Shown in pieces: positions 12,032 to 23,880 of a stretch of DNA of 64,000 nt. Both the position numbers and the translations under genes were made by a program. This stretch comes from Sipunculus nudus (Eukaryota; Annelida; Sipuncula; Golfingiida; Sipunculidae). Where the stretch lies: contig CM049308.1 of NCBI GenBank assembly GCA_026874595.1, positions 80,214,124-80,278,123 of the forward strand, written 5' to 3'. Below the pieces are notes generated by a model that was given only the letters and a program-made list of their open reading frames with translations, made no database searches and had not been told where the DNA came from. Position 1 is the stretch's first letter, and the number at the start of each line of letters is the position of its first letter.

Positions 12032-12060
12032 GAGTTTCTTGGTTCTTATAGCAGGTAAGT
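12032..12060 (+). promoter_or_regulatory. Possible recursive (zero-length-exon) splice site
   Basis: A pyrimidine-rich run followed immediately by a joined acceptor and donor reads TTCTTATAGCAG|GTAAGT, with the junction at 12054/12055. Juxtaposed strong 3' and 5' splice sites without an exon are the known signature of ratchet points in very long animal introns. The surrounding DNA is exon-poor, which fits. This is motif evidence only and would apply only if a plus-strand transcript crosses the site. Confidence 0.25.
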
Positions 12061-14475
12061 AAAGAACATTTGCATCCTGCCTGTTTTTAATTAATTATAG
12101 TCTAATGGTAAACACCCAAGCACCACAACACAATATGTTCAGAAAAAAAGCATTTGTCATTTGACAATTTTTTTTGGATTAAGCATGACTGGTACCATGT
12201 CATGTAATGAATATCCAAGCTTCTTTGTGGTAAAGATTCAAACATTTCATAAAAAAAATTCAAGATAAAATTGTCTGTTATTAATGCAGAAAAGAATCTA
12301 CTGGTCATCTAGTACAAGTAGACTTGTGAAAATAATGATATATCTTGCATTTTAAAACAATTTTAACTGTGAAAGTACTTTAATTGGCAATTTCTCCATT
12401 GAATCTCTTGAAAGTCTTGTTCTTTATTTGAAGATGTCCAGGTTGCCATATCGCTTCTGAAAATGTTATCAGTGAGAGGTTTTCCTGCCAAGAAACTTTT
12501 CAATGGACTGTTTATTTTGAAAGATGGATCCTAATCAGGCATGATCTATTTCTGAAGTCAAGCTTTGTATGTTGGCATTTTGTACAATTTCTTTGATACC
12601 AAATGTTGACGTAATAGTAAAGGGGATGAAAAAATGCCTGGAACTCACTGAAAACACGAACTAGTCCTTCAAAAATGTGATGGTAACTTTGTCATGAACA
12701 TTTGTATGCACTTTAGATACAATAATTTTGGTACATATTCTGCATCTATATTGTCTCTTTAAAATTGCAGATTATAGATGAAGGGTGTTTAACGCTGTGT
12801 TCTCATCCATTTTACCATAAAGCTCACATCTGTGTCTGTATTTTAACTAATCTGTATCCAGTATCATTTGTTATTCAGAGAAGTCAGCACACCCAATGAG
12901 GGTCATACAGGCAGTAAATGTGGTTGGTAAACAAGTAATTTGAGATCAAATGTATTGTCAAAGCTGCAAATACCGCAAGATGACTTCCAATGGTTGAATC
13001 ATCTCAACTCAGAGTATCATAATGTGTAAAAAGGTCAACAGGCTCACAGCCATTGAAGCCAGCCTCTGATGTCAGCCTTTTAGCTGATGATGCCTGTAAT
13101 AATGCTCAAGGTCAGGTCATGATACATTTATAATAATATGGTCCATGGCATACTATCATAGAAAATTACATATGTCTTTTTAAATAATTACCACACATAC
13201 CATTTTATGAGGTGCTTGCAAATCATCCCTGCATGTATTTTCATGTCACCCAAAAGATGAATTATAGAAGAGTAGGTATAATAATTTAATAACCGCTCCT
13301 AGAATGACACAAATTTCCATAAGTAAATGTTTAATTAGTTAAGATTGACAAAAATGTTCTGCTGTACAAGTCACTTAACAGCAGTGTTTTGTAGCCTTGA
13401 GTTATTTTAAGTTTTTTTTCTATTTTGCTAAAGAGAATTTACTACCTTCGATAACACCACTTGTTTGCAAACTTTAATAGCGCCATAAGTATTACAATTG
13501 TTCTTAATTACCAGTAAGTTGTCTGCTTAGAATAATTGATTATTGGGAACTCATGATGAGTGATTTATGTCATAAGTAAAGCACATCTGTATTTCCTAAC
13601 TGTAGGACTGAGTCATGAATTTATTTTTATCACAAGACAACAGTCCTCATGAACAGTGAGTCTCCTTCCCACCTTCTCCTTTCCCTTTCAGGAGTCTGTG
13701 GAGAGGGCATTTCCTCATATCTTATCATAAATTTACCATAAGTTCACTTTATATGCAGTTTGAATCTCCCACATGAGATGGAAATATTTTTCTCTCCTAT
13801 CATATGCTGCAGAAGAAATCTTGCCTAGTCGGTTTCCCTTTTCCCATCCCTCGCAGAAAGTGACTGCTAGAGATGTTTTGTTGAATAACTTTGCATCATG
13901 AGCTAATTTCACAAGATTTTAGTTTCAAAATAAGTAAATGTGAGACCATTAATATAGGTGTGATTTGCTTTTTATGTGGCTGTAATCTTGTGTCCCTTTG
14001 AATCATTTACCCAGATGAAATAAACTTAATTGGATGGAGTTTAAAAATCATTTAGTAGCACTTCTTTTGGCTTTGTATTGATAAATAACTTACCCTTGTT
14101 TACATAGAAGCCATTTTATGCATACCAGTGGCTCAGTTTTCTCATTGTATATAATATGATATAAACTTTATATTGAAGTCTCATGTGTCTTTTTTTACTG
14201 ATATTTTTTACTGTAACTGAAGCACTTCTTGAAGCCATTGTTTACATGCTGTAAACAATGATGGAATTCTTAGAAACCTCAAATATGTAAACATTTATTT
14301 TTGAGTGCAGGTATTCTTAGTGTATTATTGTATCTGTTAGAACAATATTATTGACCCCCAAAACCCAAGAGAAACCCATCCACCTTATAATGATGCCTGA
14401 TTCAGCATTCACAACAGTGTTCACAAAAGCCATATGATGGTTAATATAATACTACCAGTTGGCTGGATAATGCGC
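12061..14475. other. AT-rich non-coding stretch, no gene recognised
   Basis: Only short open stretches (for example 12102-12308 minus) without motifs. No repeat array or RNA gene was noticed. Confidence 0.6.
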
Positions 14476-14748
14476 TTATATGACCTGTTTCTCCACATAT
14501 TCACCAATTTTAAATGGTGACAGAGACACCACATTGCCACAACCACCTGTTCTAGCACCTTTAATGGTCTCCTTGGCCGGGGGTGAGGCTAACATAACAG
14601 TTGTAGGTTTATGTTTCTTTACTGTGCAGCCAAAACCAGAGGCCACAGTGTTTATCCTAGGGTGCTGGCGAAAAATTCCCATGAAGGGAACGACACCATC
14701 ACATTCCATCAGCAGGGAGGCCTGGCCCACCATAATGAAATAGGACAA
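14476..14748 (-). CDS. Hypothetical open frame, 90 codons, coding status uncertain
   Basis: The minus strand has a 90-codon frame of balanced composition. It includes MVGQASLLMECDGV, FRQHPRINTVASGFGCTVKK and, near the end, SPFKIGEYVEKQVI before the stop. The plus strand is also open over 14480-14743, so openness alone does not decide. A related piece occurs at 15540-15600, where the same strand reads LTECDGVTTLLGIL. The underlying DNA 'ACACCATCACATTC' occurs in both places, so this may be a repeat-derived fragment rather than a gene. No splice acceptor is clear. No family recognised. Confidence 0.2.
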   Translation of the reverse strand: MSYFIMVGQASLLMECDGVVPFMGIFRQHPRINTVASGFGCTVKKHKPTTVMLASPPAKETIKGARTGGCGNVVSLSPFKIGEYVEKQVI

Positions 14749-15169
14749 AATTTATACCTAAATATTATGGAATTTATATAATTCTTATCTTAATATGATT
14801 AAAACAAATGATTAATTCCATTAAAATACCAGGTCAATCAGGATTTGTTTCAGTAATATTAGTTGCTACCACGTACAGCAAGCTAATCAATAAGATTAAA
14901 AAATGTTGTGTGTTAGTTAATAACTTGTCACTTAGGTGTATGTTTTTGTGAGCAGGGCTCGATTTACAAGTGACATACAGTAGGAATTATTTTTTAAATA
15001 ACTGTTTCTGCAGAAAAAAATTAAAATGCACTAAAAGTTATTTAAAAAATATTAGTTTTGCTGAACTCCATGATATTTTTGGTTAAATCCAGTTAATTAG
15101 TTTCTTTAGAACTAGAACCACACACAGTACAGGGTAATGTAAAAATAATAAACATTTATTTTACATGGA

Positions 15170-15310
15170 TTATACAAATAGTTATTATAACTAATCTAGG
15201 CATTCTGCATGGCTCCTGGAAGTGCCACTACAACCCACTCTCATAACCATGCTGGGAATCGAACCCAGCAGAGAGAGCTCAGGGTTTACTCCTCAACTAT
15301 CCAGGTCCCT
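15170..15310 (-). mobile_element. tRNA-derived SINE with Pol III box B
   Basis: On the minus strand, GGTTCGATTCC (plus 15255-15265) is a perfect Pol III box B. It sits in a perfect T-arm, with stem CTGGG/CCCAG around the loop TTCGATT. About 30 bases upstream on the minus strand, TGGATAGTTGAGGAGT (plus 15289-15304) is a degenerate box A. The rest does not fold into a full tRNA cloverleaf and there is no clear acceptor stem, so a tRNA-derived SINE head is more likely than a functional tRNA. The sequence after the T-arm (toward 15170) would be the SINE body. Exact ends and target duplications are not resolved. Confidence 0.6.
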
Positions 15311-15900
15311 GGTGACCACCAAGGTGAAACGATCCCACAGTGTGATGGAGTCTTCCCAGGCTCATATTCCAATGCTCCACAAAGTTTCAGAGAAATCAGA
15401 TCTGTAGATTTATGCAATCCTATAGACAAAAAAAAAACAACAAACACAAGAGGTGATAACATAGCCTCCTTGGCTGAGGGAATGAAGATGATGGTGGAAA
15501 AGGGAATGGTTTGTCCTGCACCATTGTGTTGCAGTGGAGTATTCCCAGGAGGGTGGTGACACCATCACATTCAGTTAGGGGGAGGTCACCTCTGAACCAT
15601 TTCAACAAATTGGCCAGATTTGTTGCATTGGTTGATGTATCCCCAACACCAACTTGCAGTGACAGGTGTAATTTGGACTACGGTTTGATATTCCTGGGAA
15701 CGCGTGGTAGCTTTATGCCAGTGACAACTCATAATGGCTAGCCACACATGGAGATGTCTTCCTCCCATTATTATTACGTTTTCTGGTTTTGTGACAAGTA
15801 TTGTCCAACACTGCACCAGACCCCTTTTCTTCACCACACATAGCATTGGGTCAGGTTGCAACTAGTCACCCTCAAATTATTCATGCAGGTTTTTATCCAT
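15311..15900. other. Repeat-like region next to the SINE
   Basis: Several short open frames overlap here (15209-15559 plus, 15420-15608 minus, 15511-15741 plus, 15586-15861 minus). None has splice or domain support. The phrase GACACCATCACATTC near 15557 also occurs at about 14692, and a related phrase on the opposite strand (GTGTGATGGAGTCTTCCCAGG) occurs near 15340. This indicates duplicated or inverted copies of one dispersed sequence. Confidence 0.4.
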
Positions 15901-18900
15901 TGTGAATTTGAGAAGTTTGTTCCCTAAAAATGGTGTCAGATAACATTTATTGTTCTCATTGAAAGTCAGTAGTTCTTATAATTTATATATATTGTCTGCA
16001 CCAAATATGTTTTGTCATTTTGCTTTTCTTTTAGTTGTTACTAATTGAAAATGAACTTTTATGTTCTGAATAGATTGAATACAGACAAAGCTGACATGCA
16101 CTGGCTGGGGTCATTAAGTTTACAGTTAAAATTACTTAATTCATCAGTGTAAAGTTTGAGAACACCAGCCAAGTAGACCAGTGAACTTAAAGCACAATTC
16201 ATTTTTCTGTAAAGCCACTAAATTAAATTACAAGGGAGATTATAAATTGTATATACACAACAAATAAAGGTTGCATATATATTGTTTTGTATGGACTAAT
16301 TGTGAAACTTGAATTGATCAAGCAGGAAAGCCATTTAATTGTGTTGTGGAGAGTCATAAGCAGAAAATTTGTTTTGTGAGCTTAGTGATATATTTGCAGA
16401 GACATATATGTTGTCTAAATATCTAAACTAAAATATTTTAAGCTTCTTTCCATTAATATTGGAAAAGTCCTGAGAGGTTAATGATAACATAATCCATTTT
16501 CATTTGGTTTTGTATTGATTTGCCAAATGATATGAAACCTTAAACTGGAGAGCACCCAAAGAACACATTCCTCCTCCAGTGCAAATTTTGTTATCTAGAT
16601 TACTTCATTACATCAGGTGTCACTTGCTCAAGACTCATTAATCCAAACTTGCGTAATAGTACCAAACTGCTCTAGTAGGTGTCAGCACCAGTAGTTAACT
16701 TGCAGGGAGACAGTTGTACAAATCTGCAAACCGTCAACCTCTAACCACATGTTGATCTTCATCAAATGGAAGTGAAATAAATTGTGAAATTTTAATTGAT
16801 GGCCTTCTGTTGCTAATTGACAATGAGACAAACAAGTATGTAAAAACATACAGGAGTGAATGCACAACTATTCTCTTAGAATTTTTTTGGTGTTGGTAAC
16901 TGTAGGTTATATCAACATGTACACATAAAAACAAACAAGCAAAAAAACAGATTCATTGACAATGATGTACAAGCAGACATGGATGAATTCCTTACCTCCA
17001 TCTTAGAGAAGGTAACATTAGTGCTATGATTGATGCAGGTGTGGTGTTAGTGTGAATATGAGCACATTAAATGAATATATGTCAGGTATAGAGGATTACA
17101 GTATATGATATCCTATCTGGATCAGACATAGCTTGAGCTGATCCATGCATTATGTCAGTGATCTGAGAGTGGTCTAGGAGTATAAGGGCAGATGTGATCT
17201 GGACACCAGTCCTTCAGTACTGGAGCAGCCTTCCTTCTGGCTAGAGGTACAAATCAGGAGTAACTAATGAGTTTATGCAATGCAAGCTAGCCAATATACC
17301 TGCCAGTCACTTGTACCTCAGCTAACATCATACATGTATGTTTTCATTGTAACATTCGTCAGCAAGGTCTAATGAAAGTAATTTTACACCCATTTCTTTC
17401 AGTTTGTTTGTCTGTGTACAATTTATCTAAAACTGATGGACAATTTCTGAACAAGCTTTATGAGGATTGAGCTGTGAGGTTTGAGTTATTCATCAAATGT
17501 TTAATTATTAATCAGAAACTTATTCACATTATCCTAAGTTTGTGATGAGTATTACATGATGTGGAAGGGACACTTTTACAGTTCAACATGTCATTCAGCA
17601 GTTTGTAGGAACTGCTATGTATGCACTTACATAGAACTAGTGGAAGAATTTTATAATATTCATGACGTGTGCTCTAGCTGTGAGTGTTTTTTTCTTGAGC
17701 TCAGTGTTTTGGTGTTTTAGAGCAATATGTTTACAATTGCCATAAGGTTACAGTCTGGTAAGTCAGAATTGATCAAAAACATCACCTGACTGGTAATTGT
17801 TAATAGTTTAAATGGAGCGATTGACCCTGGCTGCGAATGATATATATTAATACAATACAGTGTTGCAGTGTGAACCTCAGACTCTGTACTGTACAAACTT
17901 ACCTTTAGATTTGAATTACAGAATGGGGGTTTTCGTCTTCATAAATTCTGGCTATTCACTTCCTGTCTGTTGTCTGATCAAAACCTAACCGTGGATTATG
18001 TATTTCAGCCTCTTCTATACTGTATACTTTCAATGCTGACATTGCAGTATCTTACAAAAGCCTCTGTTGGCTGGAGTTTCGCAAGGAGGTCTTCTTTCTG
18101 GTCATTATGGTCCAGTTGATAAAGATGACAGTATGGATTAAATAGATATAAAGTCTCTGCATCCCTTGTTTTAATATTTTGCTCTTTTTAAAATTTGTTA
18201 AATAATTATTGTATATTTAATCTAATTTCTCAGTTGTGTACACAAAATCTCCTGTTTCCTTTTCTCAATAAACAAAATATATATACTCAAGTAATATTCT
18301 TGATTCTAACAATTATGAGTAGTTTTGCACCTGCAGTTGCTTTACCACAGCTTAATTCTAATTAACTACTGTTATAAGTTTAAGAATTTTTCTAGTTCAC
18401 ATGAAAATCTGTCCCAGTATAACTTTTTTTTACATGTATTTGTATTTCAGTATTTAATGATAAAGCATGTTTAATTAAAATTCAGATGTATCCTGCATCC
18501 AGCACTGAATCTTTCTTGCTTTAATATGCCCAGGTCTTTAAATATATTAATGTTCTATTGTCAAAACCTCATGTTCTGTCACTAAGACCATTTCACACTA
18601 TGCATATATATACCCATAATTATTCATTGAACCTAGATCAACTGATGTTCATTATTTAATCAAACATCATTAAATCACTGATTCTAAAGGGTATACAATA
18701 GTCTACACAGAATATATATGACAGTGGAACTGTCAATTAAAAAAATAAAGAAATGATAAATTTCTTAATCACCACACTGAATGTCACCTGATGTGACAGG
18801 GTTGACATTTTACTAGTATGCCCCCTGGGGTGGGTTAGGAGAGGTTCATTATCCTGGGGTTCTTATTAAATGCCCCAATTTGGCAGGGTGTGTGGAACCT

Positions 18901-20600
18901 CCATGCTGGTTATCAGTGAATCTAGTAGTGTCTCAAATGACTTATTTTATATCCCAATCTTAATTGCTTCAGGGCCAGCTACAATTTGGTTAATTGCCAG
19001 GAAATACATGGTGAAGAACTATTTAGAATGTACGAGGTTCACACTCAGTGCCTGTACAGAATTCTATTATGAGCTCAGGGGTGTTCAGTGAAGTGTCAAA
19101 AAGATTTGATTAAAGCATTATGGAGAAGATAGCTGGCGTCACAGAAATTTGTGTCTCCCAAATTAAGTGTAATCGACTGTGTGAAGGTATTTATAAGTGT
19201 AGGTCTGGATTTTTTTTGTGTTCTTTATCTGTGCATATCTCAGCCTGCCAGCTTTGTTTATTCATGAACATCTTGTATTGTATATTTTGGCAGGCACTTA
19301 CTTTGTTATTTTGTGTGTATTAGTACCAGCACATAGATAAAAAAAACAGATTTGTTTGTTAGTTTGGTTAAGTTTGTTATTTCAGCATTATCAAAAAAAA
19401 TGCAGGATTAGGACCAAGTGTCAGAGCAGGTCATTAAGATTACCAGGGTTTTTATGTGTTTTTGAAATATGAAAACCATAAGAATTCCAAATGTAAAATT
19501 TTAAAGTTCTCAAATTTCATCTCTGTTGTTCTGCTTTTCAAGGAAGAAATTTTAAATCTACTCTACCATTTCAATCAGAAAAATGCACAAATAAAATTTG
19601 TTATGTAGTATAATGCAAGTGTCCTGATTTTTTCCTTATTGTAAACTTTCCTTTAAATGAATATGTCAGGCACACATAAGAATCCATGAAGTGTAAATAG
19701 ATAAAATGAAGGGTGTTTTTTTCTCTCTTGTGTGTGTTGGGGGGGGGGAGGGGTATATGTAGAACCAGGAATGTTTTTGTTCTTTGGTTAATGGATAGTC
19801 AACGATTAATTTTTTATGACTGGTAAATAGATAGATGCATTATAAGATCAAGATAATCACATTTTAACTAAAACAAATTAGGTATATTTAAGTTGGCAAC
19901 AATTTAAAAAGATCACAAAGCTGCCATGTTGGCAATAGTAAATTAATAAATATCAGCTGTTAAATAAAACATATCTGTGTTGTTTTATCACAGAGCAGAT
20001 GACTGGATACCCATCTGTCTAGTGTATATTTAAAATCTGATCCGCATTTGTAAATTTAGATTTGCAAATGATTTTCAGATAATGATAAGTCTATTATTAA
20101 CTCAGGGAATACTTCAACTTAATGCCAGTAATTAAGGCATGAGTGTCAGTTAATAAACCTGTATGGTTCAGCTATATGTACCTTTTTTAATGATTTCACA
20201 TGATCAGTATGGTCACACACAAACATCAATAACTATGGTATGCTCATTACATTGATTAACCTGCTTGACACTGATTGTGTTAAATACTCTTGTTTGCTGA
20301 GGTGAGGGTCCCTGTACTCACATCACTGTCACCATCTTGTGTGCTTTAATGAGTTGTTTCTTGATTAGTGTCCCTAATGTGCATTACCGGTGGCACCAGT
20401 GAGTAACAGATGACACTTAATTACTGCCGGGTGAGTGGTATGAGGGTGTAATGCACGGGGACTGGGGGTAGGGTAGATGAGGTTACCATGACATGAGATA
20501 CCAGGGGAGGGGTGTATTACCTGATGTGACATAACCAAGACGAGATGTGACATCACACTGTCTCTGTATCAGAGATCTGTCTATCATTCCCAGATCAGCC
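15901..20600. other. AT-rich non-coding stretch, no gene recognised
   Basis: No convincing coding exon. A very short splice-flanked string at about 17720-17755 (acceptor GGTGTTTTAG, donor CTG|GTAAGT, 37 bases) could be a microexon but has no other support. The open stretch at 18870-19091 has no motif. A G-run occurs at about 19740-19750. Confidence 0.55.
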
Positions 20601-20605
20601 AGGGA

Positions 20606-20690
20606 CATTGATGGGCGGGATACAGTTTATAACAGTATATAAGGGCAGGGTCAGACTCATGTCCCATCTGGTATAGCTGTAAGTTCCACC
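20606..20690 (+). promoter_or_regulatory. Possible TATA-type core promoter with short leader and donor
   Basis: A GGGCGG box (20613-20618) is followed by TATATAAGGG (20636-20645), a good TATA box. A transcription start would be expected about 30 bases further on, near 20665. A donor-like GCT|GTAAGT follows at 20679, which would give a very short non-coding first exon. Upstream, GTGACATCAC near 20546 resembles a CRE-type site with one mismatch. No coding exon could be linked to it, so this is a motif-level call. Confidence 0.25.
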
Positions 20691-20973
20691 AGACATATTT
20701 TGATGAATGACAGAAATGGCTGTGTCATATGATCAATTTTTGGAGTGAACATTTTATGATGAACTATCACTATGGCAACTATCACAGAGGTTCATTTGCA
20801 ATTTTGCAACCTGTGGTTTTCAGAGGTTTGACTTATTTCAGTTTTATTGTTATCTTTGGTAAAACATGAAACTCTTTTGAGCTGCATCTTTCCTTAATGC
20901 CGATGAAGAAAAAACTTGCATAACCGGGAATGTGGGTTGCTTCTGGCTTTGCGGCTGTGGATGCTGTAGCTTT

Positions 20974-21154
20974 CTAAAAGGACAATGGCTCGGGATGGAC
21001 GGTGGTGCCCTCTACGGCTCCCTGCTTGGCTTGGAATGGCACTGCGACTGTTGGCTCAGAGAACATGCTTAAGGAGCGCACAGGGCTGAAGCCTTGACCG
21101 CAGCAACCTGTAGCTGCTCGATGAGCATATACTTCTTTTGGCTTGGCATCTTTC
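20974..21154 (-). CDS. Possible minus-strand terminal coding exon, product unknown
   Basis: On the minus strand a strong pyrimidine tract (TTTTTTTTCCTTTAAG) precedes about 60 codons that end in a stop at 20974-20976. The reading begins KDAKPKEVYAHRAATG, continues with CCGQGFSPVRSLSMFSEP, and ends VHPEPLSF. GC and CpG content are clearly higher than in the flanks, and composition is balanced. Against this, the acceptor is AAG rather than CAG. The start of the segment (AAGGAAAGATGC) also recurs about 257 bases downstream on the same strand (near 20901), so a duplicated repeat is an alternative. No family is recognised. Confidence 0.3.
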
Positions 21155-21195
21155 CTTAAAGGAAAAAAAAGGATACACAACAGACAACAGAACAT

Positions 21196-22370
21196 TATAT
21201 GTGTATAATGTGAAGATGTCTGTGAGACAGTGGACTTCTTAAAATACTGTTAGTTGGAATTTAGACAAGTTAAAATTACAATTTAAAACTTAATTTTATG
21301 AATTTAATAAAAAGACTTTTCTTTATTGTATCATAATGATAAACTTTTCACCATTCATTTTACATAAAAATAAAAATGAACTCTCAGAACGAAAAGTAAG
21401 AGACTTCCTTTTTCCTTTATTGGTTTGACAAAATTTAAATGAATTTAAAAGTAAATTTTAAAAAGTGATAGGGGAACCTTCTGTTAAAATCAGCTGGATC
21501 ATGATGCTGTTTACATGTCAGTCTTTCTTGGTATATATACAAAAACTGTCACAATATGACACAGTATAAGATTTACTGTATATGCCATTGACCCCTGATA
21601 ACCAGTGTTGCATGTTTATAAGGTAACTCACTTCCAATCGTGTTTGGTAAAAGCCAGTTCATTAATAGCTTGTTAATCTTTTGTCCAGCTTTATAAAGAT
21701 GCTTACAAAATGAAGGGGCAGTGAACACACTGGGTCTTATAGCAAAGCAGCTGGTCGGCACTTGTGGAGAAGGTGACGAAACCATGTAGAATAGTAACCA
21801 AACAGGAAGCAGTCTGCAGCGTTTGTTTTTGAGAAACATCGGTTGTTTCCTGGCGCTGGTCCACCTGACACTGCTGGTCTCAGTGCAGGGGGGTGGACAG
21901 GGGTAGGGGTAAAGGGGTAAGGCCATGTTTTATTATTACTGTGTGGCCAGATATTCATGGGTGGATGCCTAGGTGCTGCAGGTGTCATAGCCCTTCCTGT
22001 TATGTTAGTATAATGTAGCATTTTCTGCCGGCAGCAGAACTGATATGGCTGCATGACTTCTCTTCATTTGTTTTTTGAGCATCTGCAGACACATATATAG
22101 ATTCCTTCCTTTTCAAACACATTCTTATGGGTTCTTCCAGTTTTATCAGATCTTAGGTAAGAATTAGACATTCATTGGTTAAAACAGTTTTTAATCATAA
22201 GAAGATCAGATCTTCTTACAATGAACATTTTGCATTTATTGTTAAAATAGATTATTTTCTAAATGAGGTCTGCTTTGCTTCCTGATTGTAGTTTGTGACA
22301 CTGCTTTAATTATATCCATCTTATCATTATCTTAATACCTGTGGACAGCTGCTAGTCAATTGACATATCT
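21196..22370. other. Non-coding stretch; proline-rich minus open frames unsupported
   Basis: Two overlapping minus-strand frames (21573-21926 and 21737-22054) are open for 105-117 codons. One contains a proline-rich stretch around WPYPFTPTPVHPPALRP. They overlap in different frames, lack good splice sites and show no domain, so I do not call a gene. Confidence 0.45.
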
Positions 22371-22375
22371 TCCTG

Positions 22376-22790
22376 CTTTCCTTATCTGGCCACCATTCTG
22401 TGTCTACCTGTATGCTGCTATACCTGGCCATCATTCTCGGTCAACCTGTATGCTTCTATATCTGGCCACCATTCTGTGTCTACCTGTATGCTGCTATACC
22501 TGGCCATCATTCTCTGTCTACCTGTATGCTGCTCTGCCTGGCCACCATTTTCTGTTTTCCTGTATTCTGTTATACCTGGCCACTGTTCTCTGCCTACCTG
22601 TATTCTGCTATACCTGGCCACAATTCTTTTTTCTTGTATGCTGCTAAACCTGGCCACTGTCTGTCTTCCTGTGTGCTGCAGTACCTGTTTAATCCTCTGT
22701 GTCCTCCTGTATGCTGCTTTACCTTTATTACCCTCTGTGTCCACCTGCGTGTTGCAGTACCTGTTTAACTCTCTATGTCCACCTGTATGC
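22376..22790. repeat. Minisatellite, ~39-bp unit (CTGTATGCTGCTATACCTGG)
   Basis: About eight to ten diverged copies of a roughly 38-39 base unit. The unit has CTGTATGCTGCTATACCTGG followed by CCACCATTCTCTGTCTAC. The unit length is close to a multiple of three, so overlapping frames stay open on both strands (22360-22647, 22400-22768 and 22476-22805 plus; 22418-22744 minus). The cysteine-rich readings are repeat artefacts. The array grades directly into the 165-bp satellite that follows, which uses the same CTGTATGCTGC core. Confidence 0.85.
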
Positions 22791-22799
22791 TGCAGTACC

Positions 22800-23880
22800 T
22801 GTTAACTCTCTGTGGCCACCTGTATGCTGCTTTACCTGTTTTAACTCCCTGTAGCCACATGTATGTTGATGTTGCTGTACATGTTTAACTCTCTGTTTCC
22901 AACTGTATGCTGTAGCTGTTTTACTCTCTGTGGCCACATGTATGCTGCTGTATGCTGCAGTACCTGTTAACTCTCTGTGGCCACCTGTATGCTGCTTTAC
23001 CTGTTTTAACTCCCTGTAGCCACATGTATGTTAATGTTGCTGTACATGTTTAACTCTCTGTTTCCAACTGTATGCTGTAGCTGTTTTACTCTCTGTGGCC
23101 ACCTGTATGCTGCTGTATGCTGCAGTACCTGTTAACTCTCTGTGGCCACCTGTATGCTGCTTTACCTGTTTTAACTCCCTGTAGCCACATGTATGTTGAT
23201 GTTGCTGTACATGTTTAACTCTCTGTTTCCAACTGTATGCTGTAGCTGTTTTACTCTCTGTGGCCACCTGTATGCTGCTGTATGCTGCAGTACCTGTTAA
23301 CTCTCTGTGGCCACCTGTATGCTGCTTTACCTGTTTTAACTCCCTGTAGCCACATGTATGTTGATGTTGCTGTACATGTTTAACTCTCTGTTTCCAACTG
23401 TATGCTGTAGCTGTTTTACTTTCTGTGGCCACCTGTATGCTGCTGTATGCTGCAGTACCTGTTAACTCTCTGTGGCCACCTGTATGCTGCTTTACCTGTT
23501 TTAACTCCCTGTAGCCACATGTATGTTGATGTTGCTGTACATGTTTAACTCTCTGTTTCCAACTGTATGCTGTAGCTGTTTTACTCTCTGTGGCCACCTG
23601 TATGCTGCTGTATGCTGCAGTACCTGTTAACTCTCTGTGGCCACCTGTATGCTGCTTTACCTGTGTAACTCCCTGTAGCCACATGTATGTTGATGTTGCT
23701 GTACATGTTTAACTCTCTGTTTCCAACTGTATGCTGTAGCTGTTTTACTCTCTGTGGCCACCTGTATGCTGCTGTATGCTGCAGTACCTGTTAACTCTCT
23801 GTGGCCACCTGTATGCTGCAGTACCTGTTAACTCTCTGTGGCCACCTGTATGCTGCTTTACCTGTTTAACTCTCTGAGTC
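22800..23880. repeat. 165-bp higher-order tandem satellite
   Basis: A marker string GTATGTTGATGTTGCTGTAC (one copy with TTAATG) starts at 22861, 23026, 23191, 23356, 23521 and 23685. The spacing is 165, 165, 165, 165 and 164. Copies are nearly identical. Each 165-base unit contains four diverged subunits of about 35, 47, 39 and 44 bases, starting CTCTGTTTCC, CTCTGTGGCC, CTCTGTGGCC and CCCTGTAGCC. It is therefore a true higher-order repeat grown from the neighbouring 39-bp minisatellite. Because 165 = 3 x 55, the minus strand reads open for 217 residues (23031-23684) as a 55-residue repeat rich in Gln, Lys and Thr. This is most likely a by-product of the period. Confidence 0.95.

Noticed and set aside
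15250-15305. Functional tRNA gene
   Set aside because: The T-arm is perfect but box A is degenerate and no acceptor stem or anticodon arm can be formed, so a SINE head is more likely.
17720-17756. 37-base microexon between GTGTTTTAG and CTG|GTAAGT
   Set aside because: Too short to judge from sequence alone. Such pairs arise by chance in AT-rich DNA.
21573-22054. Proline-rich minus-strand protein
   Set aside because: Two overlapping frames, no splice consensus at sensible positions and no recognisable domain.
22360-22805. Cysteine-rich plus-strand proteins of 95-122 residues
   Set aside because: Three overlapping frames are all open because of the 39-bp minisatellite, so none is credible.
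23031-23684. 217-codon minus-strand gene
   Set aside because: Openness is forced by a 165-base period divisible by three. There are no splice sites or domains. Kept only as a low-interest observation.
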